A stretch of 11,564 nt of DNA from assembly GCA_900549355.1 (NCBI GenBank), contig UROA01000059.1:1-11564 (forward strand). Direction: 5' to 3'. Every line of letters begins with the position of its first letter. Positions within the stretch are counted from its first letter, which is position 1. The notes under the pieces were generated by a model. That model saw only the letters and a program-made list of their open reading frames with translations. It made no database searches and was not told the origin of the DNA. This DNA comes from an uncultured Collinsella sp. (GTDB lineage: Bacteria; Actinomycetota; Coriobacteriia; Coriobacteriales; Coriobacteriaceae). The position numbers were made by a program, and so were the translations under genes. This document shows, in pieces, positions 1 through 6,346 of this stretch.

Positions 1-41
1 TATTCAGCTTGAGTTGTTTAATGCTAGTACGGGAGGGTGAT

Positions 42-533
42 ATGGGGCTGTTCAAGAAGAAAAACCCGCAGGATGCCTTTGATCCCGATGTGTTTACCAT
101 CACGGATACGATTTTGGACCCACCGCGGTTTACGTTTTTGCCGGCTATCTACCAGGATGCCACGCGCCGCAAGTGGGCCGTGCATCAGCGCGGCGGCGAG
201 CCGAAGATTTTTGACTATGCGGATGTGCTGCAGTGCGAGATTGCCGAGACCGGAAATCCCGAGGATGTGCCGGAGCTCAGCAAACGCGAACTGGCTCAGC
301 AGATTTTGATTAATCCAGCTCAGGCTACCAAAAACAACGCTGCCAAGCGTAATATGTGCCTTGGTATGGGTGTCATCGTTGCCGTGCAAACCGGCAAGGA
401 TGAGATTTCGAAGCTTGAGATTCCGGTGACCGCGGGCGAAGTCAAGCGAGACTCCGGCCTATATCGGTCGTATCGGAACGTTGCGGAGCAGATCAAAGAA
501 GCCTTCGACGCCATGAGGCGTCCGGAGCAATGA
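42..533 (+). CDS. Conserved hypothetical protein, 163 aa
   Basis: I do not recognise the function. The ATG at 42 is chosen because a GGGAGG ribosome site lies at 31-36, five bases upstream; the frame is open upstream to a TTG at 9 that has no such site. The product is soluble, with no signal peptide. It has a basic start (MGLFKKK), a middle part that reads like mixed beta strands (KIFDYADVLQCEIAETG near residues 56-72), a hydrophobic patch MGVIVAV near residue 110, and a helical end (YRSYRNVAEQIKEAFDAM). The pattern 'strand - I/EIAETG - strand - IPVTAGEVKRDS - amphipathic helix' resembles small uncharacterised proteins found in Firmicutes and Coriobacteria, but that is only an impression. It sits 35 bp before the first GntR gene on the same strand and could share its transcript. 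Its codons are mixed, with many T-ending, like the regulators. Confidence 0.75.
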   Translation: MGLFKKKNPQDAFDPDVFTITDTILDPPRFTFLPAIYQDATRRKWAVHQRGGEPKIFDYADVLQCEIAETGNPEDVPELSKRELAQQILINPAQATKNNAAKRNMCLGMGVIVAVQTGKDEISKLEIPVTAGEVKRDSGLYRSYRNVAEQIKEAFDAMRRPEQ

Positions 534-568
534 TTCCTGCAGCATCAAGCGGTTGAGGAGTCTTGCCC

Positions 569-1336
569 ATGTCGAGTGAACCATATGCGATTCCGCCCAA
601 AGATCGCGCCTTTGAGGGTATTCTTTGGTATATCAAACATTATGACCTGCAGAGTGGCGACCGGCTGCCCGCCGAGCGTGTGCTCTGTGAAGAGCTGGGC
701 GTGTCGCGCACGGCGTTGCGTGCTGCGATCACGAGCCTTATTTCGTGCGGAACTTTGGAAAGCCGCCGCGGTTCGGGCACCTATGTGTGTCCTCCCAAAC
801 CGCTGAACATCTTTCAGGAAACATGGAACTATACGCAGGCGGTGGAGAGGGTTGGCTCAAAGTCGACCGCGCGCCTGGTTTGGTCCAAGGTCGTGTATGC
901 CGATATCGATCTTGCCCAAAAAGCCCAGATCGACCTGGGCATGCCGCTCTTCTGCATTCGGCGCGTGCGTGTGGTCAACGGTTCCCCGGCATCGATCGAG
1001 ACGGCTTACGTCAATCTGTCTTTGTGCCCCTCGCTTCCCGATCACGATTTTGAGCAGGAAAGCCTCTACGACGTTTTGCTCAAGGAGGGGAATGTCCATG
1101 TGACGCACGGCAAGGAGCATATTTCCATCAGCCGTCTGAACGCCGACGAGGCCAAGTTGCTGAATGCTCAGGAGGGCACGCCGGTGTTTTACAAGGCTTC
1201 GCACAAGCGCGACGAGACCGATGGCTTTGTCGAGTATTGCAAGTCCGTGATTCTGCCGACCAAGTATCGTTTTGCCGATAACGGCGAGGCAGACGGCGTT
1301 GCGACGAAGGTGGGTGTCGAATGGCTGATGCAGTAG
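569..1336 (+). CDS. GntR-family transcriptional regulator with UTRA domain (first of a tandem pair)
   Basis: A 255-residue DNA-binding regulator of the HutC subfamily. A winged helix-turn-helix occupies about residues 10-75, with the family signature LPAERVLCEELGVSRTALR and the wing RRGSGTYV. A UTRA ligand-binding domain follows at about residues 90-240, with the strands FCIRRVRVVNGSPASIETAYV and the EGTPVFYKASHKRDETDGFVEYCKSVI core. UTRA domains usually sense phosphorylated sugars or their conjugates. The ATG at 569 is preferred because GAGGAG at 555-560 is eight bases upstream; an in-frame TTG at 563 is too close to that site. The last 16 bases overlap the next GntR gene, so translation of the two is probably coupled. 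Given the neighbouring PTS and deglycase genes, I infer it regulates them through the TGGTATYA boxes, but nothing in the sequence proves the target. Confidence 0.93.
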   Translation: MSSEPYAIPPKDRAFEGILWYIKHYDLQSGDRLPAERVLCEELGVSRTALRAAITSLISCGTLESRRGSGTYVCPPKPLNIFQETWNYTQAVERVGSKSTARLVWSKVVYADIDLAQKAQIDLGMPLFCIRRVRVVNGSPASIETAYVNLSLCPSLPDHDFEQESLYDVLLKEGNVHVTHGKEHISISRLNADEAKLLNAQEGTPVFYKASHKRDETDGFVEYCKSVILPTKYRFADNGEADGVATKVGVEWLMQ

Positions 1337-2034
1337 AAGACTTGCCGGTTTACAAACAAATTCGCCGCTGCATTGCGGAGCGAATCGAGCGCGGCGACTA
1401 CCCGACGGGCTCGATGATTCCGTCCGAAAACGAGCTGGCCGAGGAGTTTGGCACGACACGCCTGACAATCCGAAGCGCCATGGACGAGCTGGTCAAAAGT
1501 GGCCAGATTCGTCGCGTGCAGGGCAAAGGCGCCTTTGTGGGACATAAGTGGTTTGACGAGCACGAACGCAAGGGCGGCTTCCGCCAGTCGGTTCTGGCAT
1601 CGGGCGCGACGCCGTCGGTGCGCATCCTGGCGCGCTCCAAACGCTACGCCGGCCCGTATTATGCCGACTTGTTTGGCATCGCTGAGGACGATCTGCTTTA
1701 CTCGGTGCGCCGCCTCAACTGCATCGATGGTGAGCCCGTATCGATCGAGATGACACTGATTCCGTGCCTGCTGTTTCCGGGCATCGAAGGCGTGGACATT
1801 TCGGTCTTCAGCCTGTTCGAGACCTACGATATGTTGGGACGCAAGCCAGATCAGTCGGTAGAGAAACTCGATATCGAGGCGCTGGGCGCACGCGATGCGA
1901 GTTTGCTCAATCTTGAGCCGGGCGATCTGGCGCTCGTGCTGGAAGGCCTGACCTATGACTCGAGTGGGCAGGCAATCGAGCATGCCAAGTCTTTTACCCG
2001 CGGCGACGCCGGCGGATATACCTACAACTATTAG
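1321..2034 (+). CDS. GntR-family transcriptional regulator with UTRA domain (second of the pair)
   Basis: A 237-residue HutC-type regulator. The N-terminal winged helix-turn-helix spans about residues 8-75 (VYKQIRRCIAERIERGDYP, IPSENELAEEFGTTRLTIR, wing VQGKGAFV). The UTRA domain spans about 90-232, with the strand pair YSVRRLNCIDGEPVSIEMT and the usual closing segment LALVLEGLTYDSSGQAIEHAKS. The start lies inside the end of the upstream gntR, with an AAGGTGG-like ribosome site at 1307-1313, so the two are co-translated. The two proteins share the fold but differ clearly in sequence, so this is an old paralogous pair and not a recent copy. A terminator follows directly, which separates this regulatory unit from the PTS/deglycase genes. 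Two regulators from one transcript could recognise two ligands or form a mixed complex; that is inference. Confidence 0.94.
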   Translation: MADAVEDLPVYKQIRRCIAERIERGDYPTGSMIPSENELAEEFGTTRLTIRSAMDELVKSGQIRRVQGKGAFVGHKWFDEHERKGGFRQSVLASGATPSVRILARSKRYAGPYYADLFGIAEDDLLYSVRRLNCIDGEPVSIEMTLIPCLLFPGIEGVDISVFSLFETYDMLGRKPDQSVEKLDIEALGARDASLLNLEPGDLALVLEGLTYDSSGQAIEHAKSFTRGDAGGYTYNY

Positions 2035-2040
2035 CGTCTA

Positions 2041-2075
2041 GAGCGTCCCTGCGCACGGCGGGGGCGCTCGTTTTT
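2041..2075 (+). terminator. Intrinsic terminator after the gntR pair
   Basis: The stem GAGCGTCCC (2041-2049) pairs with GGGGCGCTC (2061-2069) with one T-G wobble. It has an 11-base loop and is followed by a run of five T at 2071-2075. It lies seven bases after the second gntR stop codon and should end the regulator transcript. Confidence 0.87.
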
Positions 2076-2149
2076 ACGGATATATGTCGCTTGACCGATG
2101 AGCGGCAAAAACTGACCGTCTACCGAGAGGGGAGGATGAAATCATAAAA

Positions 2150-2195
2150 TCGGTATTAAAAACGGCTAACCTGTTATCGTTCACTGGTATTAAGA
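2150..2195 (+). promoter_or_regulatory. Operator/promoter A: two direct GGTATTAA boxes upstream of SIS copy A
   Basis: Two same-strand copies of GGTATTAA start at 2152 and 2186, 34 bp apart. The same paired box occurs before the EIIC gene and before SIS copy B and nowhere else that I noticed, which is the main evidence that it is regulatory. A -10 hexamer is weak here (around TATCGT at 2175-2180), unlike the perfect TATAAT in the other two, so this promoter may be weaker or need activation. TGGTAT is a plausible half-site for HutC-type GntR proteins, so the tandem GntR genes just upstream are the likely binders. Confidence 0.65.
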
Positions 2196-2198
2196 ACC

Positions 2199-2288
2199 TT
2201 TGAATTGTTGAGCTTGGGGCCAAGATGTCCACAAGGTTAAGCGGTGCGACGGAGTGGCAAGCCCGTTCATTCCGTGCGACAATTCAAA
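2199..2288 (+). other. Structured 5' leader of SIS copy A (possible cis-regulatory RNA)
   Basis: TTTGAATTGTTG at 2199-2210 pairs with CGACAATTCAAA at 2277-2288 over 12 positions with one wobble. The enclosed 66 bases can form two smaller hairpins: CTTG/CAAG closing a GGGC loop near 2213-2224, and ACGGA/TCCGT at 2249-2253 and 2271-2275. Together these give a three-way junction. The element starts just after operator A and ends about ten bases before the AAGGAG ribosome site (2298-2303). I do not recognise a known riboswitch class. The pairing is seen; a regulatory role is inferred. Confidence 0.45.
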
Positions 2289-2309
2289 CTGCTCGTGAAA
2301 GGAGCGGGA

Positions 2310-3371
2310 ATGAAGGAGACCGAGAAGATCGAGATCATGCACTTCGACCAGGAGGGCTACCTCGAGGACGGCAGGAACGTCTACGAGGCCGGCAAGAAGA
2401 TGACCGCCCTGGCCGACCGCGTGCACGAGGAGGGCTACGACGCCGTCTTCCTGATGGGCGTCGGCGGTACCTGGGACGAGTTCATGCAGCTCGAGTACCT
2501 CATGAACAAGTTCGGCGACCGCGACCTCGAGGTCTACCTGATCCACGCCGCCGAGTGGAACGTCATGGGCCACAAGCGCATGACCGACAGGTCCGTCGTG
2601 CTGACCGCCTCCGAGTCCGGCACCACCCCCGAGGTGCTCGAGGCCGTCGGCAAGATGAGGGAGATGGGCGTGCGCGTCTTCGCCATGACCAACCCCGAGG
2701 GCAAGATCGGGCAGGCCGTGGGCGCCGAGAACTGCGTCATGATGGCCTCCGACCACGGCGCCGGCGGCTGCGAGAAGGGCTACTACCTCGCCGACTGCTT
2801 CGGCCTGCGCCTGCTCAACCGCCGCGGCTGCTTCCCCAAGTTCGACCTGTTCATCGAGCAGACGAAGGACGTCTGGAAGGACATGCTCGACATCCGCAAG
2901 CGCTTCGAGCCGCGCGCCGAGGAGCTCGCCCGCAAGTACGCGCTGGCCGACTACACCATGTTCATCGGCTCGGGCGCGCTGTGGGGCGAGACCATCCTGT
3001 ACTCCATGTGCCTGCTCGAGGAGATGCAGTGGAAGCGCATCCGCCACATCACCTCGCACGACTTCTTCCACGGCACGCTCGAGCTGCTCGAGCCCGGCGT
3101 CCCGGTGTTCCTGTTCATGGGAGAGGACGAGTGCCGCGCCCTCGACGAGCGCGTCCGCGCCTTCCTCACCAGCGGCGTGACCGGCGACGAGGACTACGTC
3201 ATCATCGACACCGCCGAGTACGCGATCCCGGGCCTGGACGACGACTTCCGCGTCATCGTGTCGCCGTGGATCCTGTCCGTGCTGACCACCGACCGCCTCG
3301 CGCGCAACTACGAGCTGGTCACCAAGCACAACCTCAAGTACCGCCGCTACTACCACCAGTTCGACTACTAA
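2310..3371 (+). CDS. SIS-domain sugar-phosphate deglycase, FrlB/FraB/GfrF type, copy A
   Basis: 353 residues, close to the family length of about 340-350. Cytoplasmic. Members split 6-phosphorylated Amadori compounds into a hexose 6-phosphate and an amino acid. The first SIS domain shows VFLMGVGGTWDEF (residues 46-58) and the sugar-phosphate motif ASESGTTPE (100-108). The second carries E238 (in EEMQW) and H254 (in FFHGTLE), 16 residues apart, matching the catalytic Glu/His spacing I recall for FraB (E214/H230) and FrlB. The segment GTLELLEPGVPVFLFMGEDE and the ending RRYY..FDY also resemble FrlB. The ATG at 2310 has AAGGAG at 2298-2303 and marks the start of perfect identity with copy B; a GTG at 2244 is open in frame but less supported. 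EIIA follows after 21 bp. Nearly all codons end in G or C, unlike the neighbours. The exact substrate is not determined by the sequence. Confidence 0.88.
   Translation: MKETEKIEIMHFDQEGYLEDGRNVYEAGKKMTALADRVHEEGYDAVFLMGVGGTWDEFMQLEYLMNKFGDRDLEVYLIHAAEWNVMGHKRMTDRSVVLTASESGTTPEVLEAVGKMREMGVRVFAMTNPEGKIGQAVGAENCVMMASDHGAGGCEKGYYLADCFGLRLLNRRGCFPKFDLFIEQTKDVWKDMLDIRKRFEPRAEELARKYALADYTMFIGSGALWGETILYSMCLLEEMQWKRIRHITSHDFFHGTLELLEPGVPVFLFMGEDECRALDERVRAFLTSGVTGDEDYVIIDTAEYAIPGLDDDFRVIVSPWILSVLTTDRLARNYELVTKHNLKYRRYYHQFDY
2310..3371 (+). repeat. Copy A of a 1,062-bp perfect direct repeat spanning exactly one ORF
   Basis: Compared block by block with 7460-8521, every base is identical. The base before ATG (2309 a, 7459 c) and the base after TAA (3372 t, 8522 g) already differ, so the repeat is exactly start codon to stop codon. 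The offset is 5,150 bp. Confidence 0.97.
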
Positions 3372-3392
3372 TTTCATTTGGGGGAAACCGCA

Positions 3393-3812
3393 ATGAGGCA
3401 ATACATCTTCGCCAGCCACGCGCATTTTGCGACCGGCATCAAGGAGAGTACCGAGCTGCTCTCGGGCGCGCGCGATAACGTCCACGACCTGTCGATGTTT
3501 GTCGACGGCCGCACCGATGTCGCCGAGGAGGCCGCCAAGCTCCTGGCGACCTTCGACCCCGCCGACGACGTAATCGTGTGCACCGACCTGTTTGGCGGCA
3601 GCGTCAACAACGAGTTCACCAAGATCGTCCAGACGCGCCCCAACACCTACCTGGTTGCCAACATGAATCTGCCGCTGCTGATCCAGCTGCTCTTTTCGGA
3701 CCAGGAGGCTCCCGCCGATCAGGTTATCCGCGAGATCCTCGCGGCTGACGACACGCGCGTCAAGTTTGTCAACGACCTGCTGACCGATGCGGATGACGAG
3801 GAAGAGTTCTAG
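3393..3812 (+). CDS. PTS mannose-class EIIA component
   Basis: A 139-residue cytoplasmic phosphocarrier of the mannose/fructose/sorbose PTS family. The N-terminus FASHAHFATGIKES places His9 where ManX-type EIIA proteins carry the phosphorylated histidine (usual context GTHG); His11 is a second histidine nearby. VIVCTDLFGGSVNNE near residues 60-74 matches the family's 'VDxxGGSPxN' motif, with D65 as the conserved Asp. The C-terminus is acidic (DADDEEEF). The ATG at 3393 follows a GGGGGAAA ribosome site at 3380-3387. It lies 21 bp after SIS copy A and 57 bp before EIIB, so the three should be one transcript. It accepts phosphate from HPr and passes it to EIIB. It is a stand-alone EIIA, not an EIIAB fusion as in E. 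coli ManX. Confidence 0.93.
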   Translation: MRQYIFASHAHFATGIKESTELLSGARDNVHDLSMFVDGRTDVAEEAAKLLATFDPADDVIVCTDLFGGSVNNEFTKIVQTRPNTYLVANMNLPLLIQLLFSDQEAPADQVIREILAADDTRVKFVNDLLTDADDEEEF

Positions 3813-3869
3813 TCACCGCCTGCTATTAATGGGGCCGGGTTTCCGGCATGAGACCTTTGGGGGTCAATC

Positions 3870-4352
3870 ATGATTCAACTGCTTCGCGTCGACCATCGTC
3901 TGCTTCATGGCCAGGTGGCCGTCTCTTGGGTCCAGGGCTTGGGTTCTGACTGCATCTTCTGCGTTGGCGACAAGGTTGCCAACGATCCCGTCTGGAAGAC
4001 TACGCTCAAGATGGGAAAGCCGGCCAACGTCAAGCTCGTCATCAAGGACATGGAGCACGCCATCGAGGCCATCAACTCCGGTGTTACCGATAAGTACAAG
4101 ATGATCATCTGCGTCGCCAGCATCGCCGAGGCCAAGCAGCTTGTCGACGGCTGCCCGCAGATTACCTCCATCAACCTGGGCAACACCAAGTCCAAGGACG
4201 AGCAGCGTCCCGATGCCCGTAAGATCTCCCGCCAGATCTTTGTGACTGCTGCCGAGGAAGAGGACATTCGTGAGCTCGTCGGCCGCGGTGTCGAGGTCGA
4301 GATTCGCGCTCTGGCCGACGACCCCAAGGTCGATGCCCTAAGCGCCCTCTAA
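3870..4352 (+). CDS. PTS mannose/fructose/sorbose-class EIIB component
   Basis: 160 residues, the usual EIIB length. The N-terminus LLRVDHRLLHGQVAVSW is the family hallmark (usual form RIDxRLIHGQV), and His13 is the expected phosphorylated residue. The following WVQGLGSDCIFCVGDKVANDP and the later CPQITSINLGNTKSKDEQR segments also fit. It takes phosphate from EIIA and transfers it to the sugar during transport by EIIC/EIID. The ribosome site is a G-rich GGGGGT around 3859-3864, similar to that of EIIA. The 57-bp gap before it holds a small hairpin (GCCGG 3834-3838 / CCGGC 3843-3847). It ends block A; the membrane subunits are in a separately promoted block. Confidence 0.95.
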   Translation: MIQLLRVDHRLLHGQVAVSWVQGLGSDCIFCVGDKVANDPVWKTTLKMGKPANVKLVIKDMEHAIEAINSGVTDKYKMIICVASIAEAKQLVDGCPQITSINLGNTKSKDEQRPDARKISRQIFVTAAEEEDIRELVGRGVEVEIRALADDPKVDALSAL

Positions 4353-4363
4353 TTGAGAACCAC

Positions 4364-4386
4364 GGGCGGCGCGCACGGCGCCGCCC
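4364..4386 (+). other. Strong GC hairpin after EIIB, without a T-run
   Basis: GGGCGGCGC (4364-4372) and GCGCCGCCC (4378-4386) form a perfect 9-bp stem around the loop GCACG. The next bases are CTATTCG, so it does not look like a classical intrinsic terminator. It may block 3' decay of the block A mRNA or work as a leaky or factor-assisted terminator. Confidence 0.6.
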
Positions 4387-4466
4387 CTATTCGTGGGCGT
4401 ACCGGATAAACGCTTTACCCGTTACCCCCATCTACCGTTCACCGGGAGTACGCGCCCGTTGAGCGA

Positions 4467-4511
4467 TTGGTATTAAATAGTTTTCTCATGACTATATAAT
4501 TGGTATCAAAT
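4467..4511 (+). promoter_or_regulatory. Promoter/operator B: TTGGTATTAAAT and TTGGTATCAAAT around a TATAAT box, upstream of EIIC
   Basis: TTGGTATTAAAT at 4467-4478 and TTGGTATCAAAT at 4500-4511 match at 11 of 12 positions and are 33 bp apart in the same direction. A perfect TATAAT lies at 4495-4500, touching the second box. No good -35 hexamer is visible; its expected place (about 4472-4477) is covered by the first box. A regulator on box 1 could replace -35 contacts, and one on box 2 would cover the start site. Box 1 shares 15 identical bases (GATTGGTATTAAATA) with box 1 of promoter C. Confidence 0.75.
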
Positions 4512-4565
4512 CATTTGCACCGGTTTAGGTGTTAACAGCACACCGGTACAAGCTGGATCTGTCTA

Positions 4566-4613
4566 GGCGATTGTCGGCATGGAAAAGGGCGCGCTGACAA
4601 GTCGGGAATCGCC
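4566..4613 (+). other. Inverted repeat in the long 5' leader of the EIIC transcript
   Basis: GGCGATT (4566-4572) and AATCGCC (4607-4613) are perfect complements, with GTC/GAC able to extend the stem after a bulge. It lies in the roughly 135-base untranslated leader between promoter B and the EIIC start. The 294-bp interval from 4353 to 4646 otherwise contains only the hairpin at 4364, promoter B and the ribosome site; a 60-codon open frame from 4579 overlaps EIIC and looks spurious. Confidence 0.4.
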
Positions 4614-4646
4614 GCGCGGATCCAAGAGGGATCAAAGGGAGGAACA

Positions 4647-5420
4647 ATGCTTGTTCAAGCGATCCTCATCGGACTTATCGCTGCCTTCGGTAAGCTCGAT
4701 TATCAGCTCGGTACGCTCTATGCGTTCCGCCCGATCGTTCTGTGCCCGCTCGTCGGCATAGTCCTCGGGGACCTGCAGTCCGGCCTCGCCATCGGTGCGA
4801 GCCTCGAGCTGCTCTTCATGGGTTCAATCTCCATCGGCGCTTACGTGCCGCCCGATGAGTGTATTGGCGGTGTGCTCGCCTGCGCCTTCGCTATTCAGCT
4901 GGGTCAGAGCACCGAGGCCGCTATCGCGCTCGCGATGCCCATCGCCACTCTGTGCCTGGCCATTAAGAACGTCGTCAACGCCGGTATGCCCCTTCTGGTC
5001 GACCGTGCCGACGTCTTTGCCAGCAAGGGTAACCTCAAGGGTATCTACGCTATGCACTGGATTATCGGTCTCGTGATTGTCGTCCTGGCCTTTATCCTGT
5101 GCTCGGTCTCCTTCTATCTGGGTGCCGACGCCGTTCAGGGCCTGCTCGACTTCATCCCGACGTTCGTCCTCGATGGCTTTGGCGTCGCAGCCAACATCCT
5201 GCCTGCCATGGGCTTCGCCATGCTCGGCCGTCTGGTGCTTACCAAGCAGCTCGTGCCGTTCTACTTCCTGGGCTTCCTGCTGTGCTCCTATGCCAACGTG
5301 CCCGTCCTCGGCGTCGCCCTGATCGCAATCATCATCGGCATCGACAAGTACGACCTGCTGGGCCTTGGTGGCGCCCAGTCCCAGCTTTCTGTGGAAGGGG
5401 ATGAGGACGATGACTTCTAA
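4647..5420 (+). CDS. PTS mannose/fructose/sorbose-class EIIC (membrane channel subunit)
   Basis: A 257-residue integral membrane protein of ManY type and the usual length. Hydrophobic segments lie near residues 2-15, 28-52, 70-90, 95-115, 130-155, 170-195 and 200-235. The re-entrant region LGDLQSGLAIGASLELLFMGSISIGAYVPPDE matches the conserved family region that forms the substrate path with EIID. The end is acidic (EGDEDDDF). The ATG at 4647 has a strong GGGAGGA site at 4637-4643. It overlaps EIID by 11 bp, so the two are translationally coupled, as expected for a 1:1 membrane complex. Codons are mixed, typical of the locus and unlike the SIS genes. The substrate cannot be read from the sequence; the deglycase neighbours suggest an Amadori-type conjugate. 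Confidence 0.95.
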   Translation: MLVQAILIGLIAAFGKLDYQLGTLYAFRPIVLCPLVGIVLGDLQSGLAIGASLELLFMGSISIGAYVPPDECIGGVLACAFAIQLGQSTEAAIALAMPIATLCLAIKNVVNAGMPLLVDRADVFASKGNLKGIYAMHWIIGLVIVVLAFILCSVSFYLGADAVQGLLDFIPTFVLDGFGVAANILPAMGFAMLGRLVLTKQLVPFYFLGFLLCSYANVPVLGVALIAIIIGIDKYDLLGLGGAQSQLSVEGDEDDDF

Positions 5421-6234
5421 TTCCGAGAACCAGATTACTCGCTCCGACCTCATTAAGAGCGCCGTGAACACCGGCGCCCTGGGCATGGAATTCTCCTGGA
5501 CCTACTACAAGCAGATGAACATTGCCTTCTGCCTGATGGTCGCCAACATGCTCAAGAAGATCTATGCCGGCCGTCCCGATGATTACGCCGAGGCCTTGCA
5601 CCGTCACAGCGCATTCTTCAACATCACCCCGCAGCTCGCTCCCTTCGTGGGCGGCATCGCGATGGCCATGGAAGAAAAGGTCGCTCGTGGCGAGGTTGAG
5701 CCCGAGAGCGTCAACGACATCAAGGCCGCCCTCATGGGTCCGCTTTCCGGCCTGGGTGACTCCTTCTTCCTGTCCACCCTGCGCGTCGTCGCCGCTGCCG
5801 TGGGCATCAGCCTGTGCCAGGCCGGCAACGTCTTTGGCCCCATCGCCTTCCTGCTCGTCTACAACATCCCGGCGTTCCTGATTCGTATCTTTGGCGCTAT
5901 CAAGGGTTATGAGCTAGGCATTGGCTTCCTCGACGAGGCTCAGAAGACCGGCCTGATGCAAAAGATCATGGCCTGCGTCGGCATTGTCGGCGTTATGGTC
6001 GTCGGCGCCATGAGCAAGGACATGTTCTGGGCTTCGTTGCCCATCGCCATTGGTCAGGGCGACTCCGCCCAAACTCTCCAGGACATCCTGGACGGCATCA
6101 TGCCCGGTATGCTCGGTATGGCCGCCTTCTGGCTCTACTACTGGCTGCTCTCCAAGAAGATCAACCCGATGGTCCTGATCCTCTGCACCATGGTCGTGGG
6201 CATCATCGGCGCTTACTTTGGCGTGCTTGCCTAA
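5410..6234 (+). CDS. PTS mannose/fructose/sorbose-class EIID (membrane subunit)
   Basis: 274 residues of ManZ type. The long soluble N-terminal half carries family hallmarks: GALGMEFSWTYYKQMNIAFC near residues 18-37, HRHSAFFNITPQLAPFVGGIAMAMEE near 61-86, and MGPLSGLGDSFFLSTLR near 103-119. Membrane segments lie toward the C-terminus, about residues 122-155, 185-205 and 230-272. Two ATGs compete: 5401 is directly against the AAGGGG site (5395-5400), while 5410 sits nine bases beyond it, so 5410 is chosen. It overlaps the end of EIIC and forms the EIIC-EIID translocation complex with it. A strong terminator begins about 50 bp downstream. Confidence 0.94.
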   Translation: MTSNSENQITRSDLIKSAVNTGALGMEFSWTYYKQMNIAFCLMVANMLKKIYAGRPDDYAEALHRHSAFFNITPQLAPFVGGIAMAMEEKVARGEVEPESVNDIKAALMGPLSGLGDSFFLSTLRVVAAAVGISLCQAGNVFGPIAFLLVYNIPAFLIRIFGAIKGYELGIGFLDEAQKTGLMQKIMACVGIVGVMVVGAMSKDMFWASLPIAIGQGDSAQTLQDILDGIMPGMLGMAAFWLYYWLLSKKINPMVLILCTMVVGIIGAYFGVLA

Positions 6235-6282
6235 TATGTTCGAATCGCGCTTCCATCGCGTCTAACGGTTGCGTCGATCTTT

Positions 6283-6320
6283 GGGGGGCTTGTCGCATCT
6301 GCGGCGGCCCCCTGTTTTTT
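6283..6320 (+). terminator. Intrinsic terminator between EIID and the FrlC-like epimerase
   Basis: GGGGGC plus TGTCGC (from about 6284 to 6296) pairs with GCGGCG plus GCCCCC (6301-6312), with one bulged T and two wobbles, around an ATCT loop. A run of six T follows at 6315-6320. No paired operator boxes or promoter are visible in the 26 bases before the next gene, so the epimerase would depend on readthrough. Confidence 0.85.
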
Positions 6321-6346
6321 AAAACTCCGTACGAAAGGGGAGGGCT

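Noticed and set aside
857..1983. Minus-strand open frames of 203 and 264 codons opposite the gntR genes
   Set aside because: Both overlap two well-supported regulators with clear helix-turn-helix and UTRA motifs, and their products show no family pattern.
2244..2309. An N-terminal extension of SIS copy A from GTG 2244
   Set aside because: The ATG at 2310 has a better-placed ribosome site and is the exact start of identity with copy B; the extension overlaps the structured leader.
2225..3478. A 417-codon plus-strand open frame in another frame over SIS copy A
   Set aside because: The product is dominated by Arg, Gly and Ala with no recognisable motif, and it crosses into the EIIA gene. It is a by-product of the extreme codon bias.
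2190..3485. A 431-codon open frame on the minus strand opposite SIS copy A (and 414 codons at 7373-8617 opposite copy B)
   Set aside because: Its product is low-complexity, rich in Val, Leu, Ala, Glu and His, as expected when the sense gene ends nearly all codons in G/C. Recurrence at copy B is not independent evidence because the DNA is identical.
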